In this document: one piece after another, positions 18,778 to 27,412 of the stretch
Layout: every line of letters begins with the position of its first letter
Position numbering within the stretch: position 1 is the first letter of the stretch
NCBI GenBank assembly: GCA_024802545.1
Contig: CP103416.1
Coordinates: 930,001 to 994,000 of the forward strand
Direction: 5' to 3'
Source of the DNA: SAR92 clade bacterium H455
Lineage (GTDB): Bacteria; Pseudomonadota; Gammaproteobacteria; Pseudomonadales; Porticoccaceae
DNA: 64,000 bases
Program-made: the position numbers and the translations under genes
The notes under the pieces: model-generated
The model's input: only the letters and a program-made list of their open reading frames with translations
What the model was told of the DNA's origin: nothing
Databases searched by the model: none

Positions 18778-19566
18778 ATGTCAAAAGAGATTCCAGCCTA
18801 TGTTGCAGGGCACCAGCTGCTTGCCGGCAAACATATTTTAATTACTGCAGCCGCCGGAGCCGGAATCGGTTTTTCTGCGGCCCAGCGCGCTGTGGAAGAG
18901 GGTGCTGCCAGCCTGGTGATCAGCGATATTCACCAAGGCCGTTTACAGCAAGCGGTAGAGAGTCTCGCCGCCCTCGACAGCCAGTGCCGAGTGCGTGGCA
19001 TTGTCGCCGACGTGACCAATGAAGAGCAGGTTCAGCATCTAGTTGATGAGGCCGAGCTGTTCAGCGGCGGTATCGATGTATTGATTAATAACGCCGGACT
19101 GGGTGGCAGCTGCCGCCTTGAAGATATGCCGGATGATGCCTGGCACAGAGTGATCGATATCAGCCTGACCGGCACCATGCGCATGATGCGCGCTATGGTT
19201 CGCTATATGCATCCCCGGGGTCGCGGTGTGATTGTCAACAATGCCTCGGTATTGGGTTGGCGGGCACAGACAGAGCAGTGTCACTACGCCGCTGCCAAAG
19301 CCGGTGTGATGGCCCTAACCCGCTGCGCGGCAATGGAGTCAGCCGAGTTTGGTCTGCGCATTAATGCGGTGTCCCCCAGTATTGCCATGCATGATTTTTT
19401 ACGTAAGACAACGCCCCCAGAACTGCTCGCTGAGCTGTCTGCGCGGGAAGCCTTTGGTCGCCCAGCAGAAGTCTGGGAAGTTGCCAATGTAATGATGTTT
19501 TTGGCATCTGACTACGCCAGCTATATGACCGGCGAAGTAGTCTCAGTATCAAGCCAGCACGCCTAA
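18778..19566 (+). CDS. ipdF: 5-hydroxy-HIP-CoA-type SDR dehydrogenase IpdF
   Basis: 262 aa from ATG 18778, with GAGGAAAG just upstream; the longer frame starting at 18730 overlaps fadE30. The glycine-rich loop is atypical for SDRs (TAAAGAGIGFS) and the blocks VIVNNASVLGWRAQ, YAAAKAGVMALTRC and RINAVSPSIAMH match IpdF (Rv3559c, also 262 aa). IpdF oxidises the 5-hydroxyl of the HIC-CoA intermediate so that ring C can later be opened. It lies between fadE30 and a thiolase in the operon. The usual companion ipdC (flavin reductase) is not in the window. Confidence 0.82.
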   Translation: MSKEIPAYVAGHQLLAGKHILITAAAGAGIGFSAAQRAVEEGAASLVISDIHQGRLQQAVESLAALDSQCRVRGIVADVTNEEQVQHLVDEAELFSGGIDVLINNAGLGGSCRLEDMPDDAWHRVIDISLTGTMRMMRAMVRYMHPRGRGVIVNNASVLGWRAQTEQCHYAAAKAGVMALTRCAAMESAEFGLRINAVSPSIAMHDFLRKTTPPELLAELSAREAFGRPAEVWEVANVMMFLASDYASYMTGEVVSVSSQHA

Positions 19567-19580
19567 TCCAGGAGAGTAGT

Positions 19581-20780
19581 ATGCGCGAAGCAGTAATTAT
19601 AGATACAGCCCGCACCGCAATAGGCAAAGCCTACCGCGGTGCCTTTAATAATACCGAAGCCCCAGCTCTGGGCGGCCATGTGATTCGTGCAATGATGGCA
19701 CGGCAAGACCTGGATCCCGGTTTGATCGATGATGTGGTAATCGGGGCCGCTGCACAGCAGGGCACTCAGGGTTACAACCTTGGTCGCCTCTGTGCCACGG
19801 CCTCGGGTCTGCCCGACTCGGTTGCCGGTATGACTATGGATCGTCAGTGCGCCTCTGGAATGATGGCTATTGCCACCGCGGCCAAGTCGATTATGTGCAA
19901 TGAGTACGACGCGGCGATTGCCGGCGGTGTGGAATCCATTTCGCTGGTTCAGACAAAACATAAAAACAGTCATAGAAACATTTCTCAGACAGTATTGGCG
20001 GCGCAGCCAAAAGCCTACATCAGCATGATTGAAACGGCGGAAATTGTCGCTCAACGCTACGGCATTTCTCGCGATGCTCAGGACGAGTATTCTTTCGAAA
20101 GTCAGCGACGCACAGCGGCGGCTCAGGAAGCGGGGCGCTTTGACAAAGAGATTGTGCCCATGACCACCATCAAGCAGCTGGTGGACAGAGAGACCAAAGA
20201 AGTCAGTGAGCAAGAAGTCACTTTGAGTCGCGATGAGGGTAACCGCCCAGGCACGTTGCTCGATAACTTGCAGGGATTAAAGCCGGTTTTGGCCGAGGGT
20301 CAATTCTCTGGTGCCGGCGAGAATATTACCGCGGGCAATGCCTCACAACTTTCCGATGGCGCGTCGGCCAGTATTCTTATGGGTTCAGACTTAGCTGCGC
20401 AGATGGGTTTGACACCCCTGGGTATCTACCGCGGCTTGGCTGTGGCCGGATGCGCCCCCGACGAGATGGGTATTGGTCCAGTGTTTGCCATTCCCAAGCT
20501 GCTGCGTCAACATGGTTTGAGCATCAATGACATTGACCTCTGGGAACTCAACGAAGCCTTTGCCTGTCAGGTGCTTTACTGTCGCGACAAGTTAGGCATT
20601 GATCCGGAGAAAATGAATGTTAATGGCGGTGCTATTTCTATTGGTCATCCCTTTGGTATGAGTGGTGCGCGTATGGTGGGACATGCTCTTCATGAAACGC
20701 GCCGTCGTGGTGGTCGCTATGCAGTGGTGACTATGTGCGTGGGCGGTGGTATGGGTGCCGCAGGTCTATTTGAAGTTTGA
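19581..20780 (+). CDS. Acetyl-CoA acyltransferase (second thiolase)
   Basis: 399 aa, degradative thiolase: Cys90 in MDRQCASGMMAIATA, His in NGGAISIGHPFGMSGARM, Cys in TMCVGGGMGAAG. Compared with FadA6 upstream it carries the CASGM and CVGGGMG motifs of ordinary FadA/AtoB enzymes, so it probably handles a shorter, less hindered acyl-CoA late in C/D-ring or side-product beta-oxidation. It starts 14 nt after ipdF with a GGAGAG ribosome site and ends the core HIP run; a 72-nt A-rich spacer follows. Confidence 0.8.
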   Translation: MREAVIIDTARTAIGKAYRGAFNNTEAPALGGHVIRAMMARQDLDPGLIDDVVIGAAAQQGTQGYNLGRLCATASGLPDSVAGMTMDRQCASGMMAIATAAKSIMCNEYDAAIAGGVESISLVQTKHKNSHRNISQTVLAAQPKAYISMIETAEIVAQRYGISRDAQDEYSFESQRRTAAAQEAGRFDKEIVPMTTIKQLVDRETKEVSEQEVTLSRDEGNRPGTLLDNLQGLKPVLAEGQFSGAGENITAGNASQLSDGASASILMGSDLAAQMGLTPLGIYRGLAVAGCAPDEMGIGPVFAIPKLLRQHGLSINDIDLWELNEAFACQVLYCRDKLGIDPEKMNVNGGAISIGHPFGMSGARMVGHALHETRRRGGRYAVVTMCVGGGMGAAGLFEV

Positions 20781-20852
20781 CCGGGAATTAAAAAAATAAA
20801 TAGTAGAAATAAAAAAATAAAAATTCCAAAAAAAAGTCTCCAGGAGGCAATT

Positions 20853-22562
20853 GTGAGCGAAATTAATTGGCATAGTGCTGTTGATGTATTGGTCGTTGGT
20901 ACTGGTAATGGTGGCCTCACCGCCGCCATCTGCAACTATGAAATGGGCAGTCAAGATGTGCTAATTATTGAGAAGGCCGATAAGGTCGGTGGCACCAGTG
21001 CTACCTCCGGTGGAGGCATCTGGATTCCGGTTAATCACTATGCACAGGCCGCTGGCGCCGAAGACTCCCTAGACGAAGCCCGGGAGTATCTAAAAAATAC
21101 CCTCCAGGGGGAAGATGTTCCCGCCGAGCTGATCGAGAATTACATTGTTAACGGCCCGAAAATGCTCCAGTTTCTTCATGATCGCAGTCAGGTGCGCTAC
21201 GAGTCACTGGACCACTACCCCGACTACTACACTAATGTTGCCGGCGCTAAACATGGCCACCGCTCACTGGAGCCGGCGCCCTTTATGGCTTCTGAATTGG
21301 GCAGCAACTACAGGCGCATGACCTACACCCATCATATGATGCGTATGTTTGGGGTGATCCACTTTACTCAGGTGGAAGCACAGATGTTGATGTTAAAAAT
21401 GCCTGGTTGGATCAAACTGCTGGGCAAAATGATGTGGGACTACGTCACCGATATTCCCTGGCGTCTGCGCACACGCATATCCCGTCGCCTGTGCTGTGGA
21501 GCCGCCGGTGTTGGTCGTCTCTACGCCTCGGTGTTGGATCGCAATATTCCGATTCAGTTTGAAACCTCACTCACCGATATTATTGCTGAAGACGGAAAGG
21601 TAGTGGGTGTTACCGTGATCCAAGGCGGTCAGAGCAAAAATATTCAGGTCAAAAAAGGGCTGATCTTGGCCGCCGGTGGCTTTGAACACAATCAAGAGCT
21701 GCGTGATAAATACCTGCCAAAACCCACCAATACTGAATGGAGTGCCGGTGCCCGAGGTAATCAGGGAGACGCTCTGCAAGCCTCCCTCAAGTTGGGAGCA
21801 AAAACTCGCCTGATGAATGGCGCCTGGTGGACAACAACACTCTGTGTACCGGACGAGCCCGCTCCGCGCCTCAGTATTATGGAAAAATCTTTCCCCGGTT
21901 CCTGTGTAGTGAATAAGAACGGTGAGCGCTTTGCCAATGAATCGCAGAATTACATGGCCTTCCAAAAAGAACTGTTTAAAGCCCATAGTGACGAAAACCC
22001 CTGTGCACCGGCTTACCATGTGTTCGACGCGCGGTTCCGTCGCAACTACATTGTGGGGCCAATGATGACGGCATCGATGAAACCTGACTGGACCATACCG
22101 AAAAAATGGTACGACAGCGGTTTTGTCGCCAAGGCCAACACAGTGCGTGAGCTGGCGGAGAACTTAGGTATTGATGCCGAGGGTCTAGAGGCAACCGTAG
22201 CGAAGATGAATGGCTACGCCGAGACCGGTGTCGATCTCGACTTTCACCGCGGCGAGTCGGAGTACGATCGCTACTACGCTGATCCCAGTATTGTCCCCAA
22301 CCCCTGTTTGGCGCCGATTGTTGAAGCACCGTTTTATGCCATGCGTATCGAAGCGGGAGATTTCGGCACGCTCGGTGGTTTGGACACCGATAACAACGCC
22401 AATGTAATCCATCAGCAGGGTGGGACTATCCAGGGCCTATATGCGATCGGGAATTGTTCCGCGGCCATACTGCCAACCTATCCGGGCCCCGGCGCGACCC
22501 TTGGTCCCGCTATGACTATGGCCTATCAAGCAGCCAAAGCTATAAACAACTATCAGGATTAA
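20853..22562 (+). CDS. kstD: 3-ketosteroid delta1-dehydrogenase (KstD family)
   Basis: 569 aa, GTG start after CCAGGAGG. FAD loop VVGTGNGGLTAA; GGTSATSGGGIWIP; DHYPDYYTNVAGA, which aligns with the KstD region holding catalytic Tyr119; TNTEWSAGARGNQGD; GESEYDRYYADPS; and the C-terminal TYPGPGATLGPAM, which contains the family's Tyr487/Gly491 pair. It introduces the C1-C2 double bond needed to aromatise ring A. The Ala in YPGPGA (Gly-Thr in the classical sequence) is a minor change. It is followed after 3 nt by a BaiE-like dehydratase, implying a coupled function. Length agrees with KstD (~563). Confidence 0.82.
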   Translation: MSEINWHSAVDVLVVGTGNGGLTAAICNYEMGSQDVLIIEKADKVGGTSATSGGGIWIPVNHYAQAAGAEDSLDEAREYLKNTLQGEDVPAELIENYIVNGPKMLQFLHDRSQVRYESLDHYPDYYTNVAGAKHGHRSLEPAPFMASELGSNYRRMTYTHHMMRMFGVIHFTQVEAQMLMLKMPGWIKLLGKMMWDYVTDIPWRLRTRISRRLCCGAAGVGRLYASVLDRNIPIQFETSLTDIIAEDGKVVGVTVIQGGQSKNIQVKKGLILAAGGFEHNQELRDKYLPKPTNTEWSAGARGNQGDALQASLKLGAKTRLMNGAWWTTTLCVPDEPAPRLSIMEKSFPGSCVVNKNGERFANESQNYMAFQKELFKAHSDENPCAPAYHVFDARFRRNYIVGPMMTASMKPDWTIPKKWYDSGFVAKANTVRELAENLGIDAEGLEATVAKMNGYAETGVDLDFHRGESEYDRYYADPSIVPNPCLAPIVEAPFYAMRIEAGDFGTLGGLDTDNNANVIHQQGGTIQGLYAIGNCSAAILPTYPGPGATLGPAMTMAYQAAKAINNYQD

Positions 22563-22565
22563 ATT

Positions 22566-23033
22566 ATGCTCGATTTAGAGGCTATTGAATTAATTAAGCA
22601 ATTGAAGGCACGCTATTTCCGCTTTCTTGATACCGCTGACATTCCCGGCTTGCACAGCGTGTTTAGTGAGGATGTGCACGCACATTTTAAAAGTTCGGAG
22701 TACGATTTTGAAATGAACGGCTGGCCCGAGCTAGAGACCTTCTATCAACGCTCCTTCACCGCGGAAAAGTTTGGCATGCACAACGGTCATCATCCGGAAA
22801 TTAGCGTTGACGGTGACAAGGCTACAGGCATCTGGTATCTGCAGGATATCTTTATCAATCTAAAGCACAACGTGACCATTATGGGCAGTGCGCTATACCA
22901 GGATGAGTACCGCAAGATTGACGGTCAGTGGAGGATCTCTAAGACTGGTTATGAGCGACTCTGGGAAGAGATCCATCCGCGCTCGCCGGATATTCGCCTT
23001 ACCTCCAGGCCGATTCAGAAGACCGCTGAGTAG
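22566..23033 (+). CDS. BaiE/Hsh2-like steroid 7-alpha-dehydratase (NTF2 fold)
   Basis: 155-aa SnoaL/NTF2-fold protein. It aligns with the bile-acid 7-alpha-dehydratase BaiE through YFRFLD, MHNGHHPEI, GIWYLQD and KIDGQW followed by TGYERLWEE. The four BaiE catalytic positions Tyr30, Asp35, His83 and Asp106 correspond to Tyr17, Asp22, His72 and Asp94 here. The proteobacterial bile-salt enzyme Hsh2 belongs to the same family and removes the 7-hydroxyl from 3-oxo-delta4 steroids to give delta4,6. The gene starts 3 nt after kstD, so the two are translationally coupled. The fold and catalytic set are well supported; the substrate is inferred. It could also act as a hydratase. Confidence 0.7.
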   Translation: MLDLEAIELIKQLKARYFRFLDTADIPGLHSVFSEDVHAHFKSSEYDFEMNGWPELETFYQRSFTAEKFGMHNGHHPEISVDGDKATGIWYLQDIFINLKHNVTIMGSALYQDEYRKIDGQWRISKTGYERLWEEIHPRSPDIRLTSRPIQKTAE

Positions 23034-23047
23034 CTGTTAAGAAAATT

Positions 23048-23078
23048 AAAAAATGGCAGTGTTAACTGCCATTTTTTT
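23048..23078. terminator. Bidirectional intrinsic terminator
   Basis: AATGGCAGT (23052-23060) pairs with ACTGCCATT (23065-23073) around a GTTA loop. A-run before and T7 after make it functional on both strands. It lies between the end of the kstD/dehydratase operon and the convergent sulfatase gene. Confidence 0.85.
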
Positions 23079-23118
23079 ACTCAATTTTACTGCCTGGTGT
23101 GAACGTTTGTTTGCTTTT

Positions 23119-24759
23119 CTAGAGAGCTTTGCCTTTTAACGCACCCGGCTGGCAGGGAATTGTCAGTTCTGGACCTCTGTCACAATCATAGGTGACGCGC
23201 CCGCGGCGCCCGTGTTGGCGGTCGAGGATTTCCTCAATAATAGCCGTTGGTGCCATTGTCGGCGCGCTACTGTTTTGTAGGCTCTCCAACGCTCTGGGAT
23301 AGTCCGCCCAGTCTTTGGGGGCGCGCCAGCCAGGAGGAGGCGCCATTTTAGAGCGCAGACCATTGATCGGATGCAGCCCGCGCCACTCTAGAATGGCCTC
23401 GGCCAGCGCCTTGACACGCTCTGGTTGCGCTGCACTGAGGTCATTGTATTCATGGGGATCGTCCGCCAAATTAAACAGCCAGTTGATGGTCTTGGTTTCT
23501 ACAAGCGTCTGATGTATCTCTTGGACTAATTTCCAGTCGCCCTCTATCGCGGCAAAATTAAAGTTGCCGTAGATAGGAATCTCAGAGGTAAAAAACAACG
23601 TCTCGTCTCTTAGCGTTGGCTGTCCCGATTGCAGCGATGGCCAGACATCCTCGCCATCCAATTGTTTCTTGTTTTTTGTCTCTATGCCAGCGGCGGCGGC
23701 AAGGGTGGGAAACACGTCCGACACATGCATGATCTGTTCTGAAATCGTGCCAGGTTTTATCGCCGCAGGCCAACGCATAAGCGATACCACTCTAATTCCG
23801 CCCTCAAAGGTTTCACCCTTGCCGCCGCGCAGTGGCGCATTGTCGGCACCGCCCACGGAATAGGCAGCACCGCCATTATCACTAAAAAACATCACCAATG
23901 TATTATCGCTGAGCTGCTCTCTATCCAGCGTAGTCAGGACCTGACCTATAGCCTGATCCATGGCGTCGACCACTGCTGCGTAAACCGGCCTGGCGCTAGG
24001 GCGACCCTGACTTTTGGCCGCGCGTCTAGTGGCATCAGTGTGGCGTGAGCGGGCCGGAGTCAGGTCGGTATTGATATCGGCATATTTCTCTATCAACTGC
24101 TGTGGCGCTTCCAGCGGCGTGTGCGGGGCTAAAAAGGGCATATAGATAAAGAACGGCTTGGTTTTATTGCGCTGGCGGATGTAGCGGCTTACCTCGTTGG
24201 CCAGCAGGAAGGTTTCGTAGCCCTGATCATGAATCGTGTTACCGTTGCGCTGAAAGTCGCTGCCGCCGATATTGGCGAAGGGTGAAAAGTACCCAACCTG
24301 AGTGTGCAGGTGCCCGTAGAAGTGTTCAAAGCCACGCTGGTTAGGGTGGTAGCTCATCTGCGCATGACCCAGGTGCCATTTGCCGACCATCGCGGTTTGA
24401 TAGCCAGCGGCGCGAAATGACTCAGGCATAAAATGTTCTTCAGGGTGAACGCCATTGTTATCCCAGGGCAGAATTACACTGTAGGCAAGACCCAGTCGCA
24501 TCGGGTCGCGACCGGTCATCAGTGCAGCTCTGGTGGGTGAGCAGATCGGTGTGGTGTAAAACCGATTGAGACTCATACCCTCATTAGCCAGTTTATCCAA
24601 CGAGGGTGTATCTATATCACCACCGTGGAAACCGACATCATTCCAGCCCAAATCGTCAGCAACAATGATAATGATATTGGGCGGAGCGGCTGTGGTAACA
24701 GGGGAGAACAGTAAAAGCGCTAAAAGCGCTGCGGCTAGTTGTCGATAAAATTTAGCCAT
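23119..24759 (-). CDS. Secreted arylsulfatase-type sulfatase
   Basis: 546 aa with a Sec signal peptide (hydrophobic core LAAALLALLLF, cleavage near residue 25). The metal site starts ADDLGWNDVG (Asp35/Asp36) and the formylglycine site is Cys73 in ICSPTRAALMTGRD (C-x-T-R core), so it is a Cys-type type I sulfatase needing the maturase FGE/AnSME. GKWHLGH and FFSDNGG are further family motifs. It hydrolyses sulfate esters in the periplasm. The gene follows the 5-alpha-reductase gene by 60 nt on the same strand and is surrounded by steroid genes, so steroid sulfates are plausible substrates. Other aryl or sugar sulfates cannot be excluded. Confidence 0.8.
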   Translation of the reverse strand: MAKFYRQLAAALLALLLFSPVTTAAPPNIIIIVADDLGWNDVGFHGGDIDTPSLDKLANEGMSLNRFYTTPICSPTRAALMTGRDPMRLGLAYSVILPWDNNGVHPEEHFMPESFRAAGYQTAMVGKWHLGHAQMSYHPNQRGFEHFYGHLHTQVGYFSPFANIGGSDFQRNGNTIHDQGYETFLLANEVSRYIRQRNKTKPFFIYMPFLAPHTPLEAPQQLIEKYADINTDLTPARSRHTDATRRAAKSQGRPSARPVYAAVVDAMDQAIGQVLTTLDREQLSDNTLVMFFSDNGGAAYSVGGADNAPLRGGKGETFEGGIRVVSLMRWPAAIKPGTISEQIMHVSDVFPTLAAAAGIETKNKKQLDGEDVWPSLQSGQPTLRDETLFFTSEIPIYGNFNFAAIEGDWKLVQEIHQTLVETKTINWLFNLADDPHEYNDLSAAQPERVKALAEAILEWRGLHPINGLRSKMAPPPGWRAPKDWADYPRALESLQNSSAPTMAPTAIIEEILDRQHGRRGRVTYDCDRGPELTIPCQPGALKGKAL

Positions 24760-24819
24760 AAGCTATCTACCAATTTATCTGTTTAATTTATTATTTACTG
24801 GCCACAGCGCTCAATTGTC

Positions 24820-25620
24820 TTACAGAATGTAGGGAATAACTGCCTTGCGCTCTTGCGGGTATTCGGCAAACGTTTTCTTGAACCAGCGGTGTGTATACAG
24901 GGCTCGGGGGCCGAGATTGCCGACTGTCATTGCCAGGACAAAAACCGCACCCAGATTCCACGTCATAATGGCAAAGCCGATGAAGGAAAGTATCTCACCA
25001 AGGTACTGTGGGCAGGAGACAAAACGAAAGGCTCCGCCATAGGGGATTTTATAGCGTGGTTCGTCTGCGGAGGGCGTTTTTGAGCGCAGGTTGCGCAATA
25101 TTGAATCGGAGTGAATATTTAAGAAAAAGCCAAACAGATAGATGGCGATGCCGATAATAAACCGCGGGTCAGTCAGCCAGGCGTCAGTGTACTGGGTGCC
25201 AAACTGAGTGATAAAGGCGGCGTTAAAATAGCCATGTAAAAACAGTGTTAACCAACCGGCGATAACTACATTGAGTGCAAATGACGAACTGGATCCTGGC
25301 TGAACGCGCATCATCAGTGGGGTGTACAGCGCACGATTACTGTAGTGGATCATCCAGATGGCAAGAAATATTAGCGGTACTAGCTGATCAGAGTTCTCGC
25401 CCATAAAAAACACGATTGGAAAGATAACCAAGCCGGGAAGTTCCATTAATACCCAGCCGGTTTTGGCATGAAGCTTAACGCCCTTTGAGCGTTTTCCACC
25501 GCCAAAGCGACCACCGTATTGTGCTGTACCGAAAAGACTCGAAACAAACACCAGAGCCGCGTAGACAAAGCCGACAATTAATAATGAGTCGTAAAAGCTG
25601 TTACCTGTATACCATTGCAT
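24820..25620 (-). CDS. 3-oxo-5-alpha-steroid 4-dehydrogenase (steroid 5-alpha-reductase) homologue
   Basis: 266 aa from ATG 25620 (MQWYTGNSF), preceded by GGAG; a TTG start 22 codons upstream is less likely. A polytopic membrane protein. WVLMELPGLVIFP, the C-terminal NIHSDSILRNLR, YKIPYGGAFRFVSCPQYLGE and the ending EYPQERKAVIPYIL follow human SRD5A1 almost block by block, including total length (259 in human). The family reduces the delta4 bond of 3-oxo steroids with NADPH. Divergent, 297 nt away, is a delta4-(5alpha)-dehydrogenase doing the reverse chemistry. Likely co-transcribed with the sulfatase downstream. Confidence 0.8.
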   Translation of the reverse strand: MQWYTGNSFYDSLLIVGFVYAALVFVSSLFGTAQYGGRFGGGKRSKGVKLHAKTGWVLMELPGLVIFPIVFFMGENSDQLVPLIFLAIWMIHYSNRALYTPLMMRVQPGSSSSFALNVVIAGWLTLFLHGYFNAAFITQFGTQYTDAWLTDPRFIIGIAIYLFGFFLNIHSDSILRNLRSKTPSADEPRYKIPYGGAFRFVSCPQYLGEILSFIGFAIMTWNLGAVFVLAMTVGNLGPRALYTHRWFKKTFAEYPQERKAVIPYIL

Positions 25621-25917
25621 GGGCTGCGCTCCGCAGTTACTTAGTGAAAAGCCTAGATTAAGGTTGAATGGGATAAAGTAATACAACCATTCGGACTATG
25701 TTTTTCTGCCGTATTATTATTTTTAACCCCGAGCATTAAAAAGCCCTTTGCCGTCAGCAAGACAAGCTGCAGCATCGTCCGTTTGGACGCTGTGTCCAGA
25801 GGCTAATCCCACTAACTTTAGAGCCTCTGACAAAGCCTGTAAAAGAGACTTGAAAGCAGAGCTTAAACGTCTCAGCCGTTAACTATATCAACAGATAAAA
25901 GATGCGTTAGGAAAGCG
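25621..25917. promoter_or_regulatory. Divergent intergenic region, 5-alpha-reductase versus delta4-(5alpha)-dehydrogenase
   Basis: 297 nt without a gene. It must hold the promoters of both divergent genes. A small inverted repeat CGTCC-GTTT-GGACG (25776-25789) overlaps a second GGAC...GTCC pairing (25785-25797), the only symmetrical element seen and a possible operator. No recognisable riboswitch or RNA gene. Confidence 0.4.
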
Positions 25918-27408
25918 ATGAAAACTGAACTGCACTCACACCCACAGTCTTCCATAACCGCTGCAGCTGTAGAGCAATGGCATGAACAGTACGATGTGAT
26001 CATAGCCGGTTTTGGCGGTGCTGGCGCCTGCGCAGCAATCGCCGCCGCCGACGCTGGCAGCTCAGTGTTAATTTGCGATGTCGCCTCGGGCTCTGGTGGT
26101 TCCACGGCGCTGTCATCCGCAGAACTCTATTTGGGCGCTGGTACGCGCGTGCAAAAAGCCTGTGGCTATAACGACAGCATTGAGGCCATGTATGACTACC
26201 TGATGGTGAGCAACGGCCCCGAGGCGGACAGCGCAAAAACTCGCGCCTACTGCGAGGGCAGTGTCGAGCACTTCAATTGGCTAGTTGACCTGGGAGTGCC
26301 CTTCAATGACAGTGAATTTAAGGCCCGCGCCATCGTCGCCACCACTGATGATGGCCTGCTTTACACCGGCAGTGAAAAAGCCTGGCCCTATGTGACAACT
26401 ATTAGGCCAGCTCCTCGAGGCCATAACCTTGCGATTAAGGGTGATCATGGTGGCCCACTGTTTATGCAGATACTCACCGCAGCGGCGATCCAGCGGGGCG
26501 TCGAAATCAGCTTCGAGACAAGGGCATTGCGGCTCATCGAAGATCGCGGTGAAGTAGTCGGACTGGTGGTTCGCAGGGATATGCAAGAACGCTTTGTAGG
26601 CTGCAATCAAGGGGTTATTTTATCCGCGGGCGGCTTTGTTATGAACCCTGAAATGCTTGCCCAATACGCGCCGGATTTATTGCGCTGCAACTTACCTATT
26701 GGCAATGCTGGAGACACAGGTAGCGGTATTTTGATTGGTCAGGGCATGGGTGCAGCAGTCAATAATATGCATCAGGGCTTTGTCAGCTTGCCATTTTATC
26801 CGCCCTCGTCATTGACCTTTGGAATATTTATCAATGCCCATGGTAAGCGCTTTATTAACGAAGATTGCTACCATGGACGAGTCGGTGCCCATGTGCTGCA
26901 GCAGCCCCCGGGCCCAGTCTATCTGGTGCTCAGTGTTGAGGATTACGGCAAGTACGAAACCCACTCTTATCTAGGGGCCGAGATCGCCGCCACTGGCGAG
27001 ACCTTGGCTGAACTTGTCGCCGAGCTTGACTTGCCCGAGGGGCAGCTAGGGCAGACTATTGAATTGTATAACCGCCATGCCAAGCAGCTTGCAGACCCAG
27101 AGTTCCACAAGGCCGGGGAGTGGTTAAAGCCGCTGACTGCGCCCTATGTGGCGCTTGATTGCACCCCGGGGCGTGGCGTTAATATGCCGTACTTTACCCT
27201 TGGAGGCTTGGATACCAGAGTTTCTGGGGAGGTGTTAACCGAGTCCGGCGCAGTTATTCCCGGCCTCTATGCCGCTGGTCGCACCGCCTGCGGTGTTCCC
27301 CGTCGCGCCGACGGTTACGCCTCGGGTATCTCGGTAGGCGACGCCTCTTTTAGCGGCCGTATGGCTGGCGCTGCCGCAGCGGCACGGGAAAAACAACAAA
27401 GGAAATAA
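25918..27408 (+). CDS. 3-ketosteroid delta4-(5alpha)-dehydrogenase (TesI/Kst4D type)
   Basis: 496-aa FAD flavoprotein of the fumarate-reductase/KstD superfamily: IAGFGGAGACAAIAA (FAD loop), GSGGSTALSSAELYLG, GRTACGVPRRADGYASGIS. It is ~70 residues shorter than KstD. In Rhodococcus delta4-(5alpha)-KSTD the catalytic C-terminal residues are Tyr466 and Ser468; here Tyr467 and Ser469 occur in the same YAS motif. It would convert 5-alpha-dihydro-3-oxo steroids to 4-ene-3-ones. The gene is followed after 4 nt by an NTF2-fold gene, the same arrangement as kstD with its dehydratase, and is divergent from a 5-alpha-reductase. Confidence 0.78.
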   Translation: MKTELHSHPQSSITAAAVEQWHEQYDVIIAGFGGAGACAAIAAADAGSSVLICDVASGSGGSTALSSAELYLGAGTRVQKACGYNDSIEAMYDYLMVSNGPEADSAKTRAYCEGSVEHFNWLVDLGVPFNDSEFKARAIVATTDDGLLYTGSEKAWPYVTTIRPAPRGHNLAIKGDHGGPLFMQILTAAAIQRGVEISFETRALRLIEDRGEVVGLVVRRDMQERFVGCNQGVILSAGGFVMNPEMLAQYAPDLLRCNLPIGNAGDTGSGILIGQGMGAAVNNMHQGFVSLPFYPPSSLTFGIFINAHGKRFINEDCYHGRVGAHVLQQPPGPVYLVLSVEDYGKYETHSYLGAEIAATGETLAELVAELDLPEGQLGQTIELYNRHAKQLADPEFHKAGEWLKPLTAPYVALDCTPGRGVNMPYFTLGGLDTRVSGEVLTESGAVIPGLYAAGRTACGVPRRADGYASGISVGDASFSGRMAGAAAAAREKQQRK

Positions 27409-27412
27409 AAAT

